A stretch of DNA of 64,000 nucleotides from Lederbergia citri (GCF_018343625.1 NZ_JAGYPG010000002.1:1097280-1161279), one strand, 5' to 3'; shown: positions 45,604 through 54,369, counted from the first letter of the stretch. A program made the numbers and translations. Notes: a model not told the origin generated them from the letters alone.

Positions 45604-46626
45604 CTACTTTCTAGTAAGATGTGTAATCAGCCTCTGCTCATTTTCACGTGCGTCATCTATATGAAAGGCATGGGAAGATTTATCGGACCAAAGCAGTTGC
45701 TTTCCTTCTGGGGCATCCAACTGCTCGTAATATCTTTGAATCAATTCCGGCATCACATGCTTTTCCTTACCACCGTGAATAAACAGGACAGGCAATTGGA
45801 GTAAAGGCACTTCCTTAAAAAAGTCAAACGTATTAATATCCTCTAACATTTTCTCCGAATAAGACAGTTTGAAGCCTCTTACAAGAGAATTGTAAATATC
45901 TATAAATGAATAGTCTTTCGATCTTAGCATAATTTTAAGACCTGAAAAAAAGGTAGCGGATTTTTTATCGCCTGCATCATAAAACATCGATTTGTACTTG
46001 AATTGCCATTTTCGAATTTTAGCCCACTGCTCGAAACCTTCTAGATATGGTGGAGCACCGACTTCAGTAAGCTCTCGCAATGCTTTTTTATCATTATTTT
46101 CTTTTGCCGTTTTGAGTAACCATTTATAACTAAGTTTATCATTTTCAACCCAGCTCGGAATTTGTGAGAAACCAGTATAAGTGTAATATTTATCCGGGTG
46201 TTGAGAAGCAAGTGGCAAACCAATTACTGTTCCCCATGAATGAGCGACGAGATGAATTTTTTCTTTTTTAAAACGGTTACGCAAATATTCCGTCACTTCA
46301 AGTCCGTCACTTATAAATTGTTTTAGATGCATCGTCTCTTTTGGAATATCTTTGGAATACGACTTTCCCGTTCCACGCTGATCCCAAAAAACAACGGTGA
46401 AATGTTTAATGAGTTCTTTTGTCGTTGTAACTAACGCATAGTCTAAACCCCTGTTCGCAACACCGGGCACCGGCATGCTTGGTCCACCGTGAATAAAAAG
46501 CAGCACTGGATTTTTCGGATTTTCCGATTGTATTAAAATGCTTTGTTTTACCCCACCAATCATAATACTTTCTAAACTACTGATTCCCGACTCCGAAATC
46601 TTAAAATCTTCCTTTGAAAATTTCAT
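45604..46626 (-). CDS. Alpha/beta hydrolase, proline-iminopeptidase-like
   Basis: A 340-residue hydrolase. The oxyanion HGGPS motif (about 46-50), DQRGTGKS (about 80-87), nucleophile elbow AHSWGT (Ser, about 130) and late His in SSHAFHIDD match S33 proline-iminopeptidase-like enzymes. No signal peptide. It is second in an operon behind the TetR gene and 10 bp ahead of the HPRT paralogue. Substrate unknown. Confidence 0.87.
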   Translation of the reverse strand: MKFSKEDFKISESGISSLESIMIGGVKQSILIQSENPKNPVLLFIHGGPSMPVPGVANRGLDYALVTTTKELIKHFTVVFWDQRGTGKSYSKDIPKETMHLKQFISDGLEVTEYLRNRFKKEKIHLVAHSWGTVIGLPLASQHPDKYYTYTGFSQIPSWVENDKLSYKWLLKTAKENNDKKALRELTEVGAPPYLEGFEQWAKIRKWQFKYKSMFYDAGDKKSATFFSGLKIMLRSKDYSFIDIYNSLVRGFKLSYSEKMLEDINTFDFFKEVPLLQLPVLFIHGGKEKHVMPELIQRYYEQLDAPEGKQLLWSDKSSHAFHIDDARENEQRLITHLTRK

Positions 46627-46654
46627 ATGACACCCCTAAATTTAATCATTCTTT

Positions 46655-47269
46655 TTATTTTTTGATTTTATGGACAAAAAACTCGACATGGTCGTGCAAT
46701 AGTTCTTCTAATTCTGAAGTATCTTTACCCTCGAATTGTAAAATTTGATATTGAGTAATCATCGAAAATACAGGATATTGATATTCAACAGCAAGCAGCC
46801 GAGGAGGATATTCCTGGATGTACCCTAAATCTATGTATTTTGCAAAAACCACTTCGATAAATTTAATATTATCTTCGTACAAATCATTTAAAATAATCGA
46901 CCTTGCTCTTGGATGATTAAACTGTTCCGTACTTAATATCCGGGATATCCTAGACATTTTAGGATTATCACATATATAAGATTTAAAATTTTGGAGACCT
47001 TGTTGTAAAAACTGCTCGGGAGTCGTTTGTTCCAAGATTTGATCCAGTATATCTAGTGGCGGACAGACCTTTCCGATTTCTTGTTGAAAGATAGAAAAAA
47101 TACTATCGAGCAGTTCATCTTTATTTTTAAAATGATAGTATAAAGAACTCTCTTTAATCCCCACTTCCCTCGTAATGTCCCGTATCGACACTGCGCTAAA
47201 GCTAGACTTGGAAAATAAATCAATAGCGATATTTAATATTTTTTCTTTAGTTGAAATTTTATTTTCCAT
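46655..47269 (-). CDS. TetR family transcriptional regulator
   Basis: A 204-residue TetR regulator. N-terminal helix-turn-helix (about 8-55): ILNIAIDLFSKSSFSAVS, then IKESSLYYHFKNKDELL. It is first in an operon with a hydrolase and an HPRT paralogue. The palindrome at 47292-47307, 23 bp upstream of its start, is a probable autoregulatory operator. Ligand unknown. Confidence 0.92.
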   Translation of the reverse strand: MENKISTKEKILNIAIDLFSKSSFSAVSIRDITREVGIKESSLYYHFKNKDELLDSIFSIFQQEIGKVCPPLDILDQILEQTTPEQFLQQGLQNFKSYICDNPKMSRISRILSTEQFNHPRARSIILNDLYEDNIKFIEVVFAKYIDLGYIQEYPPRLLAVEYQYPVFSMITQYQILQFEGKDTSELEELLHDHVEFFVHKIKK

Positions 47270-47291
47270 ATTTTCACTCCTACAAATTAAT

Positions 47292-47307
47292 TCTAACGAA
47301 CGTTAGA
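47292..47307. promoter_or_regulatory. TetR-type operator
   Basis: TCTAACG-AA-CGTTAGA, perfect 7-bp arms, just upstream of the TetR gene at 46655-47269. Confidence 0.75.
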
Positions 47308-47382
47308 TAGAAAGTCCATACTTTTTTCCAACATTTTTTATTTACAAATGAATATTCTTCCCATAAAATTAATAATGTGAAT

Positions 47383-47397
47383 TGAGAGTGATTATCA
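47383..47397. promoter_or_regulatory. Fur box upstream of feoA
   Basis: TGAGAGT-G-ATTATCA, 12 of 14 fixed positions of the 7-1-7 Fur consensus, 20 bp before the feoA start. Confidence 0.82.
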
Positions 47398-47417
47398 TTT
47401 GCATTGAGGTGTATGCA

Positions 47418-47654
47418 ATGGTTCTATCTGAAATACAGGTAGGAAAAAAAGTTCGGATCAAAAATACTGACTCTGTAAACGAGCTCGTTCAGCGTCGTTT
47501 ATTAGATCTGGGAATTATGGAAGGGTCGGTCCTAAAAATAAAGCGCATTTTACCTTTAGGGGGACCAATTACAATCGAAGCAAGAGGACAATTAATAGGA
47601 ATTCGCCGGAGCGAAGCTAAAAAGATTCGGGTGGAAAGCGTATCAACACAGTAG
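47418..47654 (+). CDS. feoA: Ferrous iron transport protein FeoA
   Basis: A 78-residue SH3-like cytosolic protein. Motifs: VRIKNTDSVNELVQRRLLDLGIMEG, then PITIEARGQLIGIRRSEAKKI. The true start is ATG 47418 behind GAGGTG; longer frames run into the Fur box. It partners FeoB in Fe(II) uptake. Its 3' end overlaps feoB by 13 bp. Confidence 0.93.
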   Translation: MVLSEIQVGKKVRIKNTDSVNELVQRRLLDLGIMEGSVLKIKRILPLGGPITIEARGQLIGIRRSEAKKIRVESVSTQ

Positions 47655-49651
47655 CATTATTTGGAAATCCTAATACCGGAAAAACATCCTTATTTAATAA
47701 ACTGACTGGTTCATATGAATATGTGGGAAATTGGACTGGTGTTACGGTTGAGAAAAAGATTGGCATTTTAAAGAGTAAGAATGGACAATTAGTCGATTTG
47801 CCTGGTGTTTACTCTCTTAATCCCTTATCGAAAGATGAAGGTGTTGCCACTCATTATCTTTTATATGATGAAGTTTATACCATTTTAAATATAGTTGATG
47901 CTTCTCAATTAGAAAGAAATCTTTACTTAACGATACAATTATTAGAATATGGAAAACCGCTTGTGATTGGATTAAATATGGTCGATGTTGCAAAGGCAAG
48001 GGGCATTGAAATTGATCTCCATCTTTTATCTGAACGGCTCAGTTGTACGGTTGTTCCTATTGTTGCACGTTCTGGAGAAGGCTGCGACGAATTAGTTTCA
48101 ACCCTATCTACACCCGCAAAATCACAGGCACCCCTTATAATTAATTACGGAAACGTGATGGAGGAATCGATTCAGCATATTATTTCATTGCTTCCTAAGA
48201 ATGAAAATCTGCCTCCTAAAAGATGGTTAGCTCTTCAATTTTTTGAAGGAAATAAGCTAGTTCGAGATCTTATATTACAATATATCCCTGAATCGATTGC
48301 CAATGAAATATACGAAACTACGGAACGTCAAGTTCAAGCTGAAACTAAAGCAAAATCGATCGCCCAACATATTCGTACGATTCGCGGGAACTACATTCAA
48401 TCTCTTTTATTATGCTGTGTTAACAATACGAAAAAAATAGAGTATACGATGACAGACCGTATCGATCAAATCGTTACAAATAAAGTACTAGGTCTTCCTA
48501 TTTTTTTACTATTTACGTACCTTATCTTTAAGCTGACGTTTGATTGGATCGGAACTCCGCTATCAGATGGATTGGATGCGTTTATTACAGGTCCGCTAAC
48601 GGATACGCTGAACAATTTACTTGTGATGGCAGGAGCTACTGAGTTTATCCGTGCGTTGATTTTACAAGGGATCATTGCTGGTGTCGGCGGCGTTCTCGTT
48701 TTTGTCCCACAAATCTTTATGCTTTTCTTTATGATTTCGTTTATTGAGGATTCGGGCTATATGGCTCGTGTGGCGATGGTCATGGATAAAATAATGGAGA
48801 GCATTGGCTTAAATGGGAAAGCGTTCATTCCGATGATTATCGGGTTTGGCTGCAACGTTCCGGGAATCATGGCAGCCAGAACAATCGAACAACCGAAAGA
48901 ACGGCTACTCACGATTATATTAAATCCATTAATGTCTTGCTCTGCCCGATTAACTGTCTATAGTTTATTTGTCGGAGCCTTTTTCAAACAAAACCAAGCC
49001 CTAATTGTTCTATCATTATATTTATTAGGTGTAATCCTTGCTCTGACTTTAGCGAAGATTTTTTCTTCGACTATTTTAAAACAAGAAAGTTCGTTTTTTG
49101 TAATCGAATTACCTCCATATCGCATTCCGCAGTTCAAAACTTTATTGCAAAGTACGTGGGAAAAAGGAAAAGGATTTGTTCGTAAAGCGGGGACATTTAT
49201 TTTTGGTGGTTCTGTTATTATTTGGCTCTTAACGTATGCAGGACCAGGTGGTTTGAATGTTTCGATGGACGATAGCTTCCTTGCCATGATTGGTGGAGTG
49301 ATAGCTCCAATTCTCCATCCGCTCGGATTCGGAAACTGGCAAGCAGGAGCAGCTTTACTCACCGGATTTTTAGCAAAAGAAGTTGTCGTCTCGACGATGA
49401 ACATCATATACGTTGCACCCGACATGTCAACATTGCAAGGCGTAATGGCGGACTATTTCACACCGCTTTCTGCCTATAGTTTTCTCGCTTTTATTTTGCT
49501 ATATGTGCCATGCTTGGCGACAGTCGCCGCGATAAAAAAAGAAACAGCGTCAGCTAAATGGACATGGTTCTCAGTTGTTTATGCCCTTGTCATTGCTTAT
49601 TTGGTTTCAATTGTTATCTATCAAGGCGGTCATCTATTTGGCCTTCATTAA
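47642..49651 (+). CDS. feoB: Ferrous iron transporter FeoB with probable ATC start
   Basis: About 669 residues. The cytosolic GTPase has G1 GNPNTGKTS, G3 in DLPGVYSL and G4 NMVD; then helices and a polytopic membrane part with two Gate domains (SCSARLTVYS is the conserved cysteine gate). No ATG, GTG or TTG lies before G1 in this frame (open from 47621). The codon where relatives have Met (xNTVALFGNP) is ATC at 47642, with GGGTGG seven bases upstream. The GTG at 47723 lies after G1 and would destroy the GTPase. So initiation at ATC, or a base change, is implied. Confidence 0.88.
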   Translation: MNTVALFGNPNTGKTSLFNKLTGSYEYVGNWTGVTVEKKIGILKSKNGQLVDLPGVYSLNPLSKDEGVATHYLLYDEVYTILNIVDASQLERNLYLTIQLLEYGKPLVIGLNMVDVAKARGIEIDLHLLSERLSCTVVPIVARSGEGCDELVSTLSTPAKSQAPLIINYGNVMEESIQHIISLLPKNENLPPKRWLALQFFEGNKLVRDLILQYIPESIANEIYETTERQVQAETKAKSIAQHIRTIRGNYIQSLLLCCVNNTKKIEYTMTDRIDQIVTNKVLGLPIFLLFTYLIFKLTFDWIGTPLSDGLDAFITGPLTDTLNNLLVMAGATEFIRALILQGIIAGVGGVLVFVPQIFMLFFMISFIEDSGYMARVAMVMDKIMESIGLNGKAFIPMIIGFGCNVPGIMAARTIEQPKERLLTIILNPLMSCSARLTVYSLFVGAFFKQNQALIVLSLYLLGVILALTLAKIFSSTILKQESSFFVIELPPYRIPQFKTLLQSTWEKGKGFVRKAGTFIFGGSVIIWLLTYAGPGGLNVSMDDSFLAMIGGVIAPILHPLGFGNWQAGAALLTGFLAKEVVVSTMNIIYVAPDMSTLQGVMADYFTPLSAYSFLAFILLYVPCLATVAAIKKETASAKWTWFSVVYALVIAYLVSIVIYQGGHLFGLH

Positions 49652-49671
49652 TTTGAAAGAAGGGAAATGTA

Positions 49672-49845
49672 ATGATCATCAGCATCCTTCTCGGCGTTCT
49701 TATTTTCGGCTACGCCATTTTTACGATATACCGATTTGTAAAGAGAAGCAAAATGGGAAAATGCGCAGGCTGTGAATTGAGTAAACATTGTCCTGGTGCT
49801 TGTTCAACAAGTAGTCAATTAAACGTAAAAAATCCAATTAACTAA
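49672..49845 (+). CDS. FeoB-associated cysteine-rich membrane protein
   Basis: A 57-residue protein not long enough for most ORF filters. One N-terminal span (about 1-21, MIISILLGVLIFGYAIFTIY) and a cytosolic tail with four cysteines (CAGCELSKHCPGAC) match the FeoB-associated Cys-rich family. It follows feoB by 20 bp behind AAGGGA and ends inside the operon terminator. A role in iron delivery or FeoB control is inferred from position. Confidence 0.9.
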   Translation: MIISILLGVLIFGYAIFTIYRFVKRSKMGKCAGCELSKHCPGACSTSSQLNVKNPIN

Positions 49846-49867
49846 CAAAGTTAATTGGATTTTTTGT
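49829..49867. terminator. Bidirectional terminator, feo operon / MFS gene
   Basis: AATCCAATTAAC (49831-49842) pairs with GTTAATTGGATT (49850-49861). A- and T-runs flank both sides. It overlaps the last codons of the Cys-rich gene and abuts the convergent MFS stop. Confidence 0.9.
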
Positions 49868-51040
49868 TTATACACCAGCTATATTCTCTCCACTACTTGT
49901 GGGTAAACGATAGCTCCCTTTCTTAGGAAAGAGAAAGAAAAACATAGTCCCTACGGAAATAATACATCCCATCATCCAGAACAGAAATTGAGGACCTTGA
50001 TAATCTACTACTAGCCCTCCAATGACATTTCCCGCAATTCCTGCAAGTCCCCCGGCAGCCGCAAACATGGTTTGGGCGGTTGCCTTCGCATCTCTTGGCG
50101 CCATTAAATTGACAATCTCAACGACTGAACTGAAGTAAAAGGCAAAAGCAATTCCATCAAGAGCTTGCAAAGATAAAACGACACCAACTGGAGGGGCGAA
50201 TCCCATAATAATGTACTTAATTGCATACGCAATCGTTCCAAGAATAAGCATAGGAAACAAACCAATGCGCCGAATGAGCTTTGCAGATAACCAGAATAAT
50301 GGGATTTCAACGACTGCCGCAATTGTAAAATTCCAACCGACGAGATCGACTGGATAATTCAATTTTTGAAAATAAATAGGCAAATAACTAAAGTTCATCG
50401 TAACAGTTCCTGAAATCACCATCGTAATGACTAAGAAAAATATAAAATTTCGGTTACTAAATAAGGCACCTACCCCTTCTTTTCCTAGTACTTCCGCCTT
50501 CTTCGGCCGCTCCATTTTTGGAAAAGTAAACATGAGCAAAAACATGATGACGGCAAAAATCGCGAATGCCACAAAACTATATTGATAGCCAATCGCATTA
50601 TAAACATAGCCTGCAATGACCGTCACGAACGCGAATCCGAGCGCTCCCCATAAACGAACCTGTCCATAAGTGAACCCAAATGATGGGCCCTTTTCAACAG
50701 CAATAGCATCGACAATCGTTCCAGCAGGAGTATTGATAAAAGAAAAGACAATTGCGGTAATAATCATAGGTATAAATGATTCACTAAAAATATAACCGAA
50801 TGCCACAATGGCCGATAAAAAGGTGGAAACCTTTAATAGCTTCCGATAATCTTTGGCAGCGTCGTTAATAAGACCGAATACCGGCTGTGCAATGATCCCC
50901 GTCAACGAGCCCGCACCAAGAATCACTCCGATTGTCGAAGCGTCAAAACCCCTTTCAGTTAAAAACAAACTCATAAACGGCATAAAGCTTCCCATGCCGA
51001 GATATAAAAATAAGTAAAACATTGATATTTTAAGTTTCAC
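49868..51040 (-). CDS. MFS transporter (MFS_1-like sugar/nucleoside type)
   Basis: A 390-residue, 12-span major facilitator. The N-terminal MKLKISMFYLFLYLGMGSF and the DAIAVEKGPSFGFTYGQVRLWGALGF stretch are characteristic of the LacY/HcaT/NupG-related MFS_1-like group, close to B. subtilis YwbF in style. Substrate not identifiable. Monocistronic, convergent with the feo operon. Confidence 0.83.
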   Translation of the reverse strand: MKLKISMFYLFLYLGMGSFMPFMSLFLTERGFDASTIGVILGAGSLTGIIAQPVFGLINDAAKDYRKLLKVSTFLSAIVAFGYIFSESFIPMIITAIVFSFINTPAGTIVDAIAVEKGPSFGFTYGQVRLWGALGFAFVTVIAGYVYNAIGYQYSFVAFAIFAVIMFLLMFTFPKMERPKKAEVLGKEGVGALFSNRNFIFFLVITMVISGTVTMNFSYLPIYFQKLNYPVDLVGWNFTIAAVVEIPLFWLSAKLIRRIGLFPMLILGTIAYAIKYIIMGFAPPVGVVLSLQALDGIAFAFYFSSVVEIVNLMAPRDAKATAQTMFAAAGGLAGIAGNVIGGLVVDYQGPQFLFWMMGCIISVGTMFFFLFPKKGSYRLPTSSGENIAGV

Positions 51041-51291
51041 TGGACACCATCCATTCCAAAATCAATCCGTATCCGTTTACATATCTTGCCTTGACGTTCT
51101 TACCTTTTTCACTACGAAAATATAATAAAAAAAGCGGAAATTTTTAAAAAATAAAGGACATTCGAGTATTAGTAAAGAAGACAATTATAGATATGAAAAC
51201 ACACACCTAGCCATTATAGCCTCACCTATAACTATTTTACCACTTTTATAATAAGCTTGATTACAAGAATTTTTTAAAGGGGGATATTTAC
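51041..51291. other. Intergenic region, MFS / GyrI-like gene
   Basis: A 251-bp AT-rich divergent gap. A TATAAT-like sequence near 51248 could serve the GyrI-like gene, but no matching -35 was seen. No repeat or RNA was recognised. Confidence 0.4.
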
Positions 51292-51927
51292 TTGCAAAAA
51301 CTTGAATCCAAAACGCTTAAGACACATGACCACAGAAAAGTCTACGGAGATATATATCAACTAAAGCCTCAAAAAACAGTTATTCAATTATTACCAGAAT
51401 TAAAGTACGTATCACAAAGTATGGTCACTTCCTATGATATGAATTGGGATGGAAGGCCTGAGCCGAAAGATGATAAATGGCTTGCTTGGAAGGTTGTTAA
51501 TCAAATCAAGCAGATAACGAAAAAAGAGCTAGAATACAAATTTAAGTTAATGCCTCCGGAAATTATTTGGCATAAAGCAGCCGAAAATGATAAATGGGTC
51601 GTTGACCAAATGATGCTTGTGGCAGATTGTGTTACAGAAGAAATGTTTGATAGGGCGATAGAACATGTGAAAAAGAATTTACGAGTAAAAGAGCTTCCTT
51701 CTATTACTTTTAGGAATAACGGTCCTACTTTATGTGCACAAAGACTTCATGTCGGCCATTACAAAAATACGAAGGAAACACTTCAAATAATAAAAGAGGA
51801 TTTAGAGGTAGAAGGGTACCAAATGAAAGGAGTCCATCGAGAAATCTATTTACTCCCTGCCATGGGCTGTTATCCGCCAGAAAAATGTAAAACGATTGTA
51901 AGTGTGGAAATTGAGAAAAAGGAGTAG
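51292..51927 (+). CDS. GyrI-like small-molecule-binding domain protein
   Basis: A 211-residue stand-alone GyrI-like (SbmC/BmrR ligand-fold) protein. Typical features are LCAQRLHVGHYKNTKETL, a motif with the Gly-x-Tyr of GyrI folds, and the end REIYLLPAMGCYPPEKCKTIV. Members bind or hydrolyse toxic small molecules. The TTG start is behind AAGGGGGA. The VOC and pentapeptide genes follow closely, so a small detoxification operon is likely. Confidence 0.86.
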   Translation: MQKLESKTLKTHDHRKVYGDIYQLKPQKTVIQLLPELKYVSQSMVTSYDMNWDGRPEPKDDKWLAWKVVNQIKQITKKELEYKFKLMPPEIIWHKAAENDKWVVDQMMLVADCVTEEMFDRAIEHVKKNLRVKELPSITFRNNGPTLCAQRLHVGHYKNTKETLQIIKEDLEVEGYQMKGVHREIYLLPAMGCYPPEKCKTIVSVEIEKKE

Positions 51928-51933
51928 TAAAAA

Positions 51934-52308
51934 TTGATTGAAAAGATTTTATATAATACTGTTCCTGTGAAAGATATACCAGCATCCATTAAGTGGTATA
52001 CCGAAGTTTTAGGTTTTGAGTTCATCTGGCATAGCGATGAAGAAAAGCTCGCGCAAGTAAACTTGCCATCTGGACAAATGATTTTTCTATCTGAAACGGA
52101 CGATGATACAAATGCAAATTTCACAAAAAATGGAGCTACTCGAAGTGTTGTCGGCTTTCAAGCCAAAAATATTGAGCAATTGTACAAGCATTTGAAAAAG
52201 CATGGTGCACGAGTCGAGGAAATTGTTCATGATGAAGAAGGAGGATTTAAGTTTCTAGACTTCTATGATTTAGACGGAAACATGTTTAATGTTGAATGTG
52301 ATGGATGA
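51934..52308 (+). CDS. VOC (glyoxalase/bleomycin-resistance fold) protein
   Basis: A 124-residue protein of the vicinal-oxygen-chelate superfamily. The paired beta-alpha-beta motifs are visible: VPVKDIPASIKWYTEVLGF at the start and FLDFYDLDGNMFNV at the end with the metal-site Glu. A TTG start is used, behind AAGGAG, six bases after the GyrI-like stop. Antibiotic binding or glyoxalase activity is possible; substrate unknown. Confidence 0.87.
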   Translation: MIEKILYNTVPVKDIPASIKWYTEVLGFEFIWHSDEEKLAQVNLPSGQMIFLSETDDDTNANFTKNGATRSVVGFQAKNIEQLYKHLKKHGARVEEIVHDEEGGFKFLDFYDLDGNMFNVECDG

Positions 52309-52333
52309 AATTTTTTTAAAAGGACTGATCTTA

Positions 52334-52759
52334 ATGAATCTAAAAAATCAAAAACAAGAATTGAATATGGCAGACATTTCTACTTCAACTTTTACTTGCA
52401 TACTTGGACATAAACTCAACTTTGAAAATGTTGATTTATCTGAGACCAAAATAGTAAATGCAAATTTAAGTCGATTAGTCATTAATGATGCTAACCTAAG
52501 CGATGTAGAAATTGATGGAGCCCAACTTGGAGGAGCTTTTATTCATAATATCGGCCTTCCACCTGAGGGTCATCCGAATTATGAACCTAATGCTAAACAA
52601 AGACCGCTCAAGTTTGAGAACTGCGACCTTAATGGAACTACGATTACAGATTGCAACCTAGAAAACGTTCAGATCAACATGTGTAATTTAAAAGGAATGA
52701 AAATTAATGGGATTAGTGTTGAGGAGATGCTAAAAGTGTATTCGGAATCGAAAGTGTAA
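52334..52759 (+). CDS. Pentapeptide-repeat protein
   Basis: About 141 residues with A(N/D)LxX repeats: VDLSETKIVNANLSRLVI, NDANLSDVEIDGAQLGG, then FENCDLNGTTITDCNLENVQ. This gives a right-handed beta helix. Start 52334 is chosen behind AAAGGA; an earlier frame overlaps the VOC gene. Some relatives (Qnr) mimic DNA and protect gyrase, and a GyrI-like gene sits two genes upstream, but no Qnr signature is seen. Confidence 0.82.
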   Translation: MNLKNQKQELNMADISTSTFTCILGHKLNFENVDLSETKIVNANLSRLVINDANLSDVEIDGAQLGGAFIHNIGLPPEGHPNYEPNAKQRPLKFENCDLNGTTITDCNLENVQINMCNLKGMKINGISVEEMLKVYSESKV

Positions 52760-52809
52760 ATCCAATTCCGTTTCTATTATTACAAGTACCTTTATCTATT
52801 AGAAATAAA

Positions 52810-52844
52810 AAGCCATTGGATTGTTGATTAACATCCAATGGCTT
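52810..52844. terminator. Terminator between convergent genes
   Basis: AAGCCATTGGAT (52810-52821) pairs with ATCCAATGGCTT (52833-52844). The A-run on the left serves the minus-strand gene that ends at 52862. Confidence 0.83.
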
Positions 52845-52861
52845 CCTGCTTTATTGGAGAA

Positions 52862-53530
52862 CTATTGATCCCTTCGATACAATTCCAAACTCTTGTACCT
52901 CGCGGCAAGAATCTTTTTCATTTCTTCACGTCGTTTGTTTCTTGTGGATTCTTGTTTTGCACTATACACATGACGAGCCCAATCTTTTTGATACCCGGGT
53001 GTGAGCGTCCGATAAAAAGAAAGTAAATCAGGATTATCTTCTAAATCTTTTTCTATAGCTGGAATCATTTCAATATAATCGTCAACCCGTTGGCTAGCTT
53101 TTGAGGAGGTCTGTTTTTTGTTACGGGATTCTTCTTTTAATCCTACAACTGTAAACACTTCATCTAAGCCGACCATACGGGCAAATTTTATATTGCTTTT
53201 ACCAACATAACCATTTTCGTCTACGCCAATACTAGAAAATATTTCGTCTCGATGAATGAATGTTGGATAAACTTTATTCCCCTTTTTGGGATAAGCCAAA
53301 AAGATATAGCCCTTTTTGTTTAAAAAATCCTTTTCAATTACTTTTTGTATGAGCTCTTTAAAAGATTCCATGTCGAGTACAAATGCAAAGATTAGATCAT
53401 ATTTACTTTCCTTAAGTTCTGTATCATAAGGATCGAGCTCTGTTAAATAATCTGCACCTTCGGGTAAATTCAATACCGCTACTTTTTCATACTTTTTTAA
53501 GTTTAGTTTTTCTACGATTGTTTTCGTCAT
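52862..53530 (-). CDS. YdeI/OmdA-type C-terminal domain protein
   Basis: About 222 residues in two parts. The N-terminal half (about 1-125, VAVLNLPEGADYL, KYDLIFAFVLDME) resembles a DUF3052-like fold. The C-terminal half has FYRTLTPGYQKDWARHVYSAKQESTRNKRREEMKKIL, the signature of the bacteriocin-protection YdeI/OmpD-associated family. Start 53530 (MTKTIV) sits behind GGTGG. Function unknown. It follows the DUF1801 gene closely, and the two domains often occur together, supporting a shared role. Confidence 0.8.
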   Translation of the reverse strand: MTKTIVEKLNLKKYEKVAVLNLPEGADYLTELDPYDTELKESKYDLIFAFVLDMESFKELIQKVIEKDFLNKKGYIFLAYPKKGNKVYPTFIHRDEIFSSIGVDENGYVGKSNIKFARMVGLDEVFTVVGLKEESRNKKQTSSKASQRVDDYIEMIPAIEKDLEDNPDLLSFYRTLTPGYQKDWARHVYSAKQESTRNKRREEMKKILAARYKSLELYRRDQ

Positions 53531-53563
53531 CTTTACCACCTAGAGTATTTTCTTTATATAATT

Positions 53564-53974
53564 CTAAAACGTAAGTTCCAACCACTTACTTATGACTTCT
53601 ACAAGTTTATCTTTCTTTACTTTAACATCATTCATATCTGTAAATTTCACGATCGCTCTATCATTGGAGACCCACTCCAATAGCCCGTTCGCATCATCTA
53701 ACAAATATTCTTTCACGTTGTTTTCCTTTACTTTTGCTCCGCAGTGAAAAATCAATCTAAAAAAGCTTTTACCGTGAAGATTAAAGGTCACCCTATCTTC
53801 ATTCTTATATTGAAAGCTCGGGGCGTTCCATTTTATATGTTCGGTAATTTGTTCATTAGCACTTAAAATAATTGTTCGAACTTCCTCTATTTCTTTTTTT
53901 AATGGATGCTCAAGATTGGACAAAAAATCAGCTACTTGCGGAGTGCCAGATTCCTTATTTTTCGCCATAACCAT
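53564..53974 (-). CDS. DUF1801 (YdhG/YjhX-like) protein
   Basis: A 136-residue protein of the DUF1801 fold. Features are the EEVRTIILSANEQITEHIKWNAPSF stretch and FRLIFHCGAKVK. Family function is not established; an iron-chaperone-like fold (frataxin-like) has been reported for relatives. Start 53974 follows AAGGAG closely; 53968 is equally possible. Probably co-transcribed with the YdeI-like gene 24 bp downstream. Confidence 0.82.
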   Translation of the reverse strand: MVMAKNKESGTPQVADFLSNLEHPLKKEIEEVRTIILSANEQITEHIKWNAPSFQYKNEDRVTFNLHGKSFFRLIFHCGAKVKENNVKEYLLDDANGLLEWVSNDRAIVKFTDMNDVKVKKDKLVEVISKWLELTF

Positions 53975-54057
53975 TACTCTCCTTTTAAAAAATTATCCTA
54001 ACTAAGTTGAGTAAAAAAATGATGGAACAACCACTAGCTTCCACCATGGTATTAATA

Positions 54058-54369
54058 TTAACCTTTAATTCCTTTTCCTCCCCTTGGTGAAAGTGTGGCG
54101 ATTCTCTCCATTCCGGCAATGATTGGTTTTGCTTGTTGGATTAATGTTTGAGCAGCTTCTAGTGTTAATGATGCCTGATGTGCACTTTCATCACGCCAAA
54201 CTTCATAAACAAACACGGAATTAGGTTCTTCAGGGGAAATATTCACTAGATAAATTTCACAGTCATCTAAATCCTGCATTGAATCTGCAGCTGTTAGTAA
54301 TATTTTGACTAATGTCTCACGTTCGCCATCTTTTGCTATAAATTTTCCAAAAAGTGCATATTCACCCAC
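54058..54369 (-). CDS. Antibiotic-biosynthesis monooxygenase (ABM) domain protein
   Basis: A 103-residue ABM/quinol monooxygenase-fold protein: LVKILLTAADSMQDLDDCEIY, the PNSVFVYEVWRDESAHQASL motif and a helix to the end. These small dimeric ferredoxin-like proteins oxidise quinones or act without cofactor. Start and AGGAGGAA site are good. Monocistronic; substrate unknown. Confidence 0.85.
   Translation of the reverse strand: MGEYALFGKFIAKDGERETLVKILLTAADSMQDLDDCEIYLVNISPEEPNSVFVYEVWRDESAHQASLTLEAAQTLIQQAKPIIAGMERIATLSPRGGKGIKG

Noticed and set aside
47600..47660. Programmed -1 frameshift fusing FeoA and FeoB
   Set aside because: The A5 run does not form a proper slippery heptamer, and the Shine-Dalgarno plus ATC placement fits separate initiation better.
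48958..49425. 155-codon ORF on the minus strand
   Set aside because: Antisense shadow of feoB.
47723..49651. feoB starting at GTG 47723
   Set aside because: This start lies after the G1 motif and would remove the GTPase P-loop; the frame clearly codes upstream of it.
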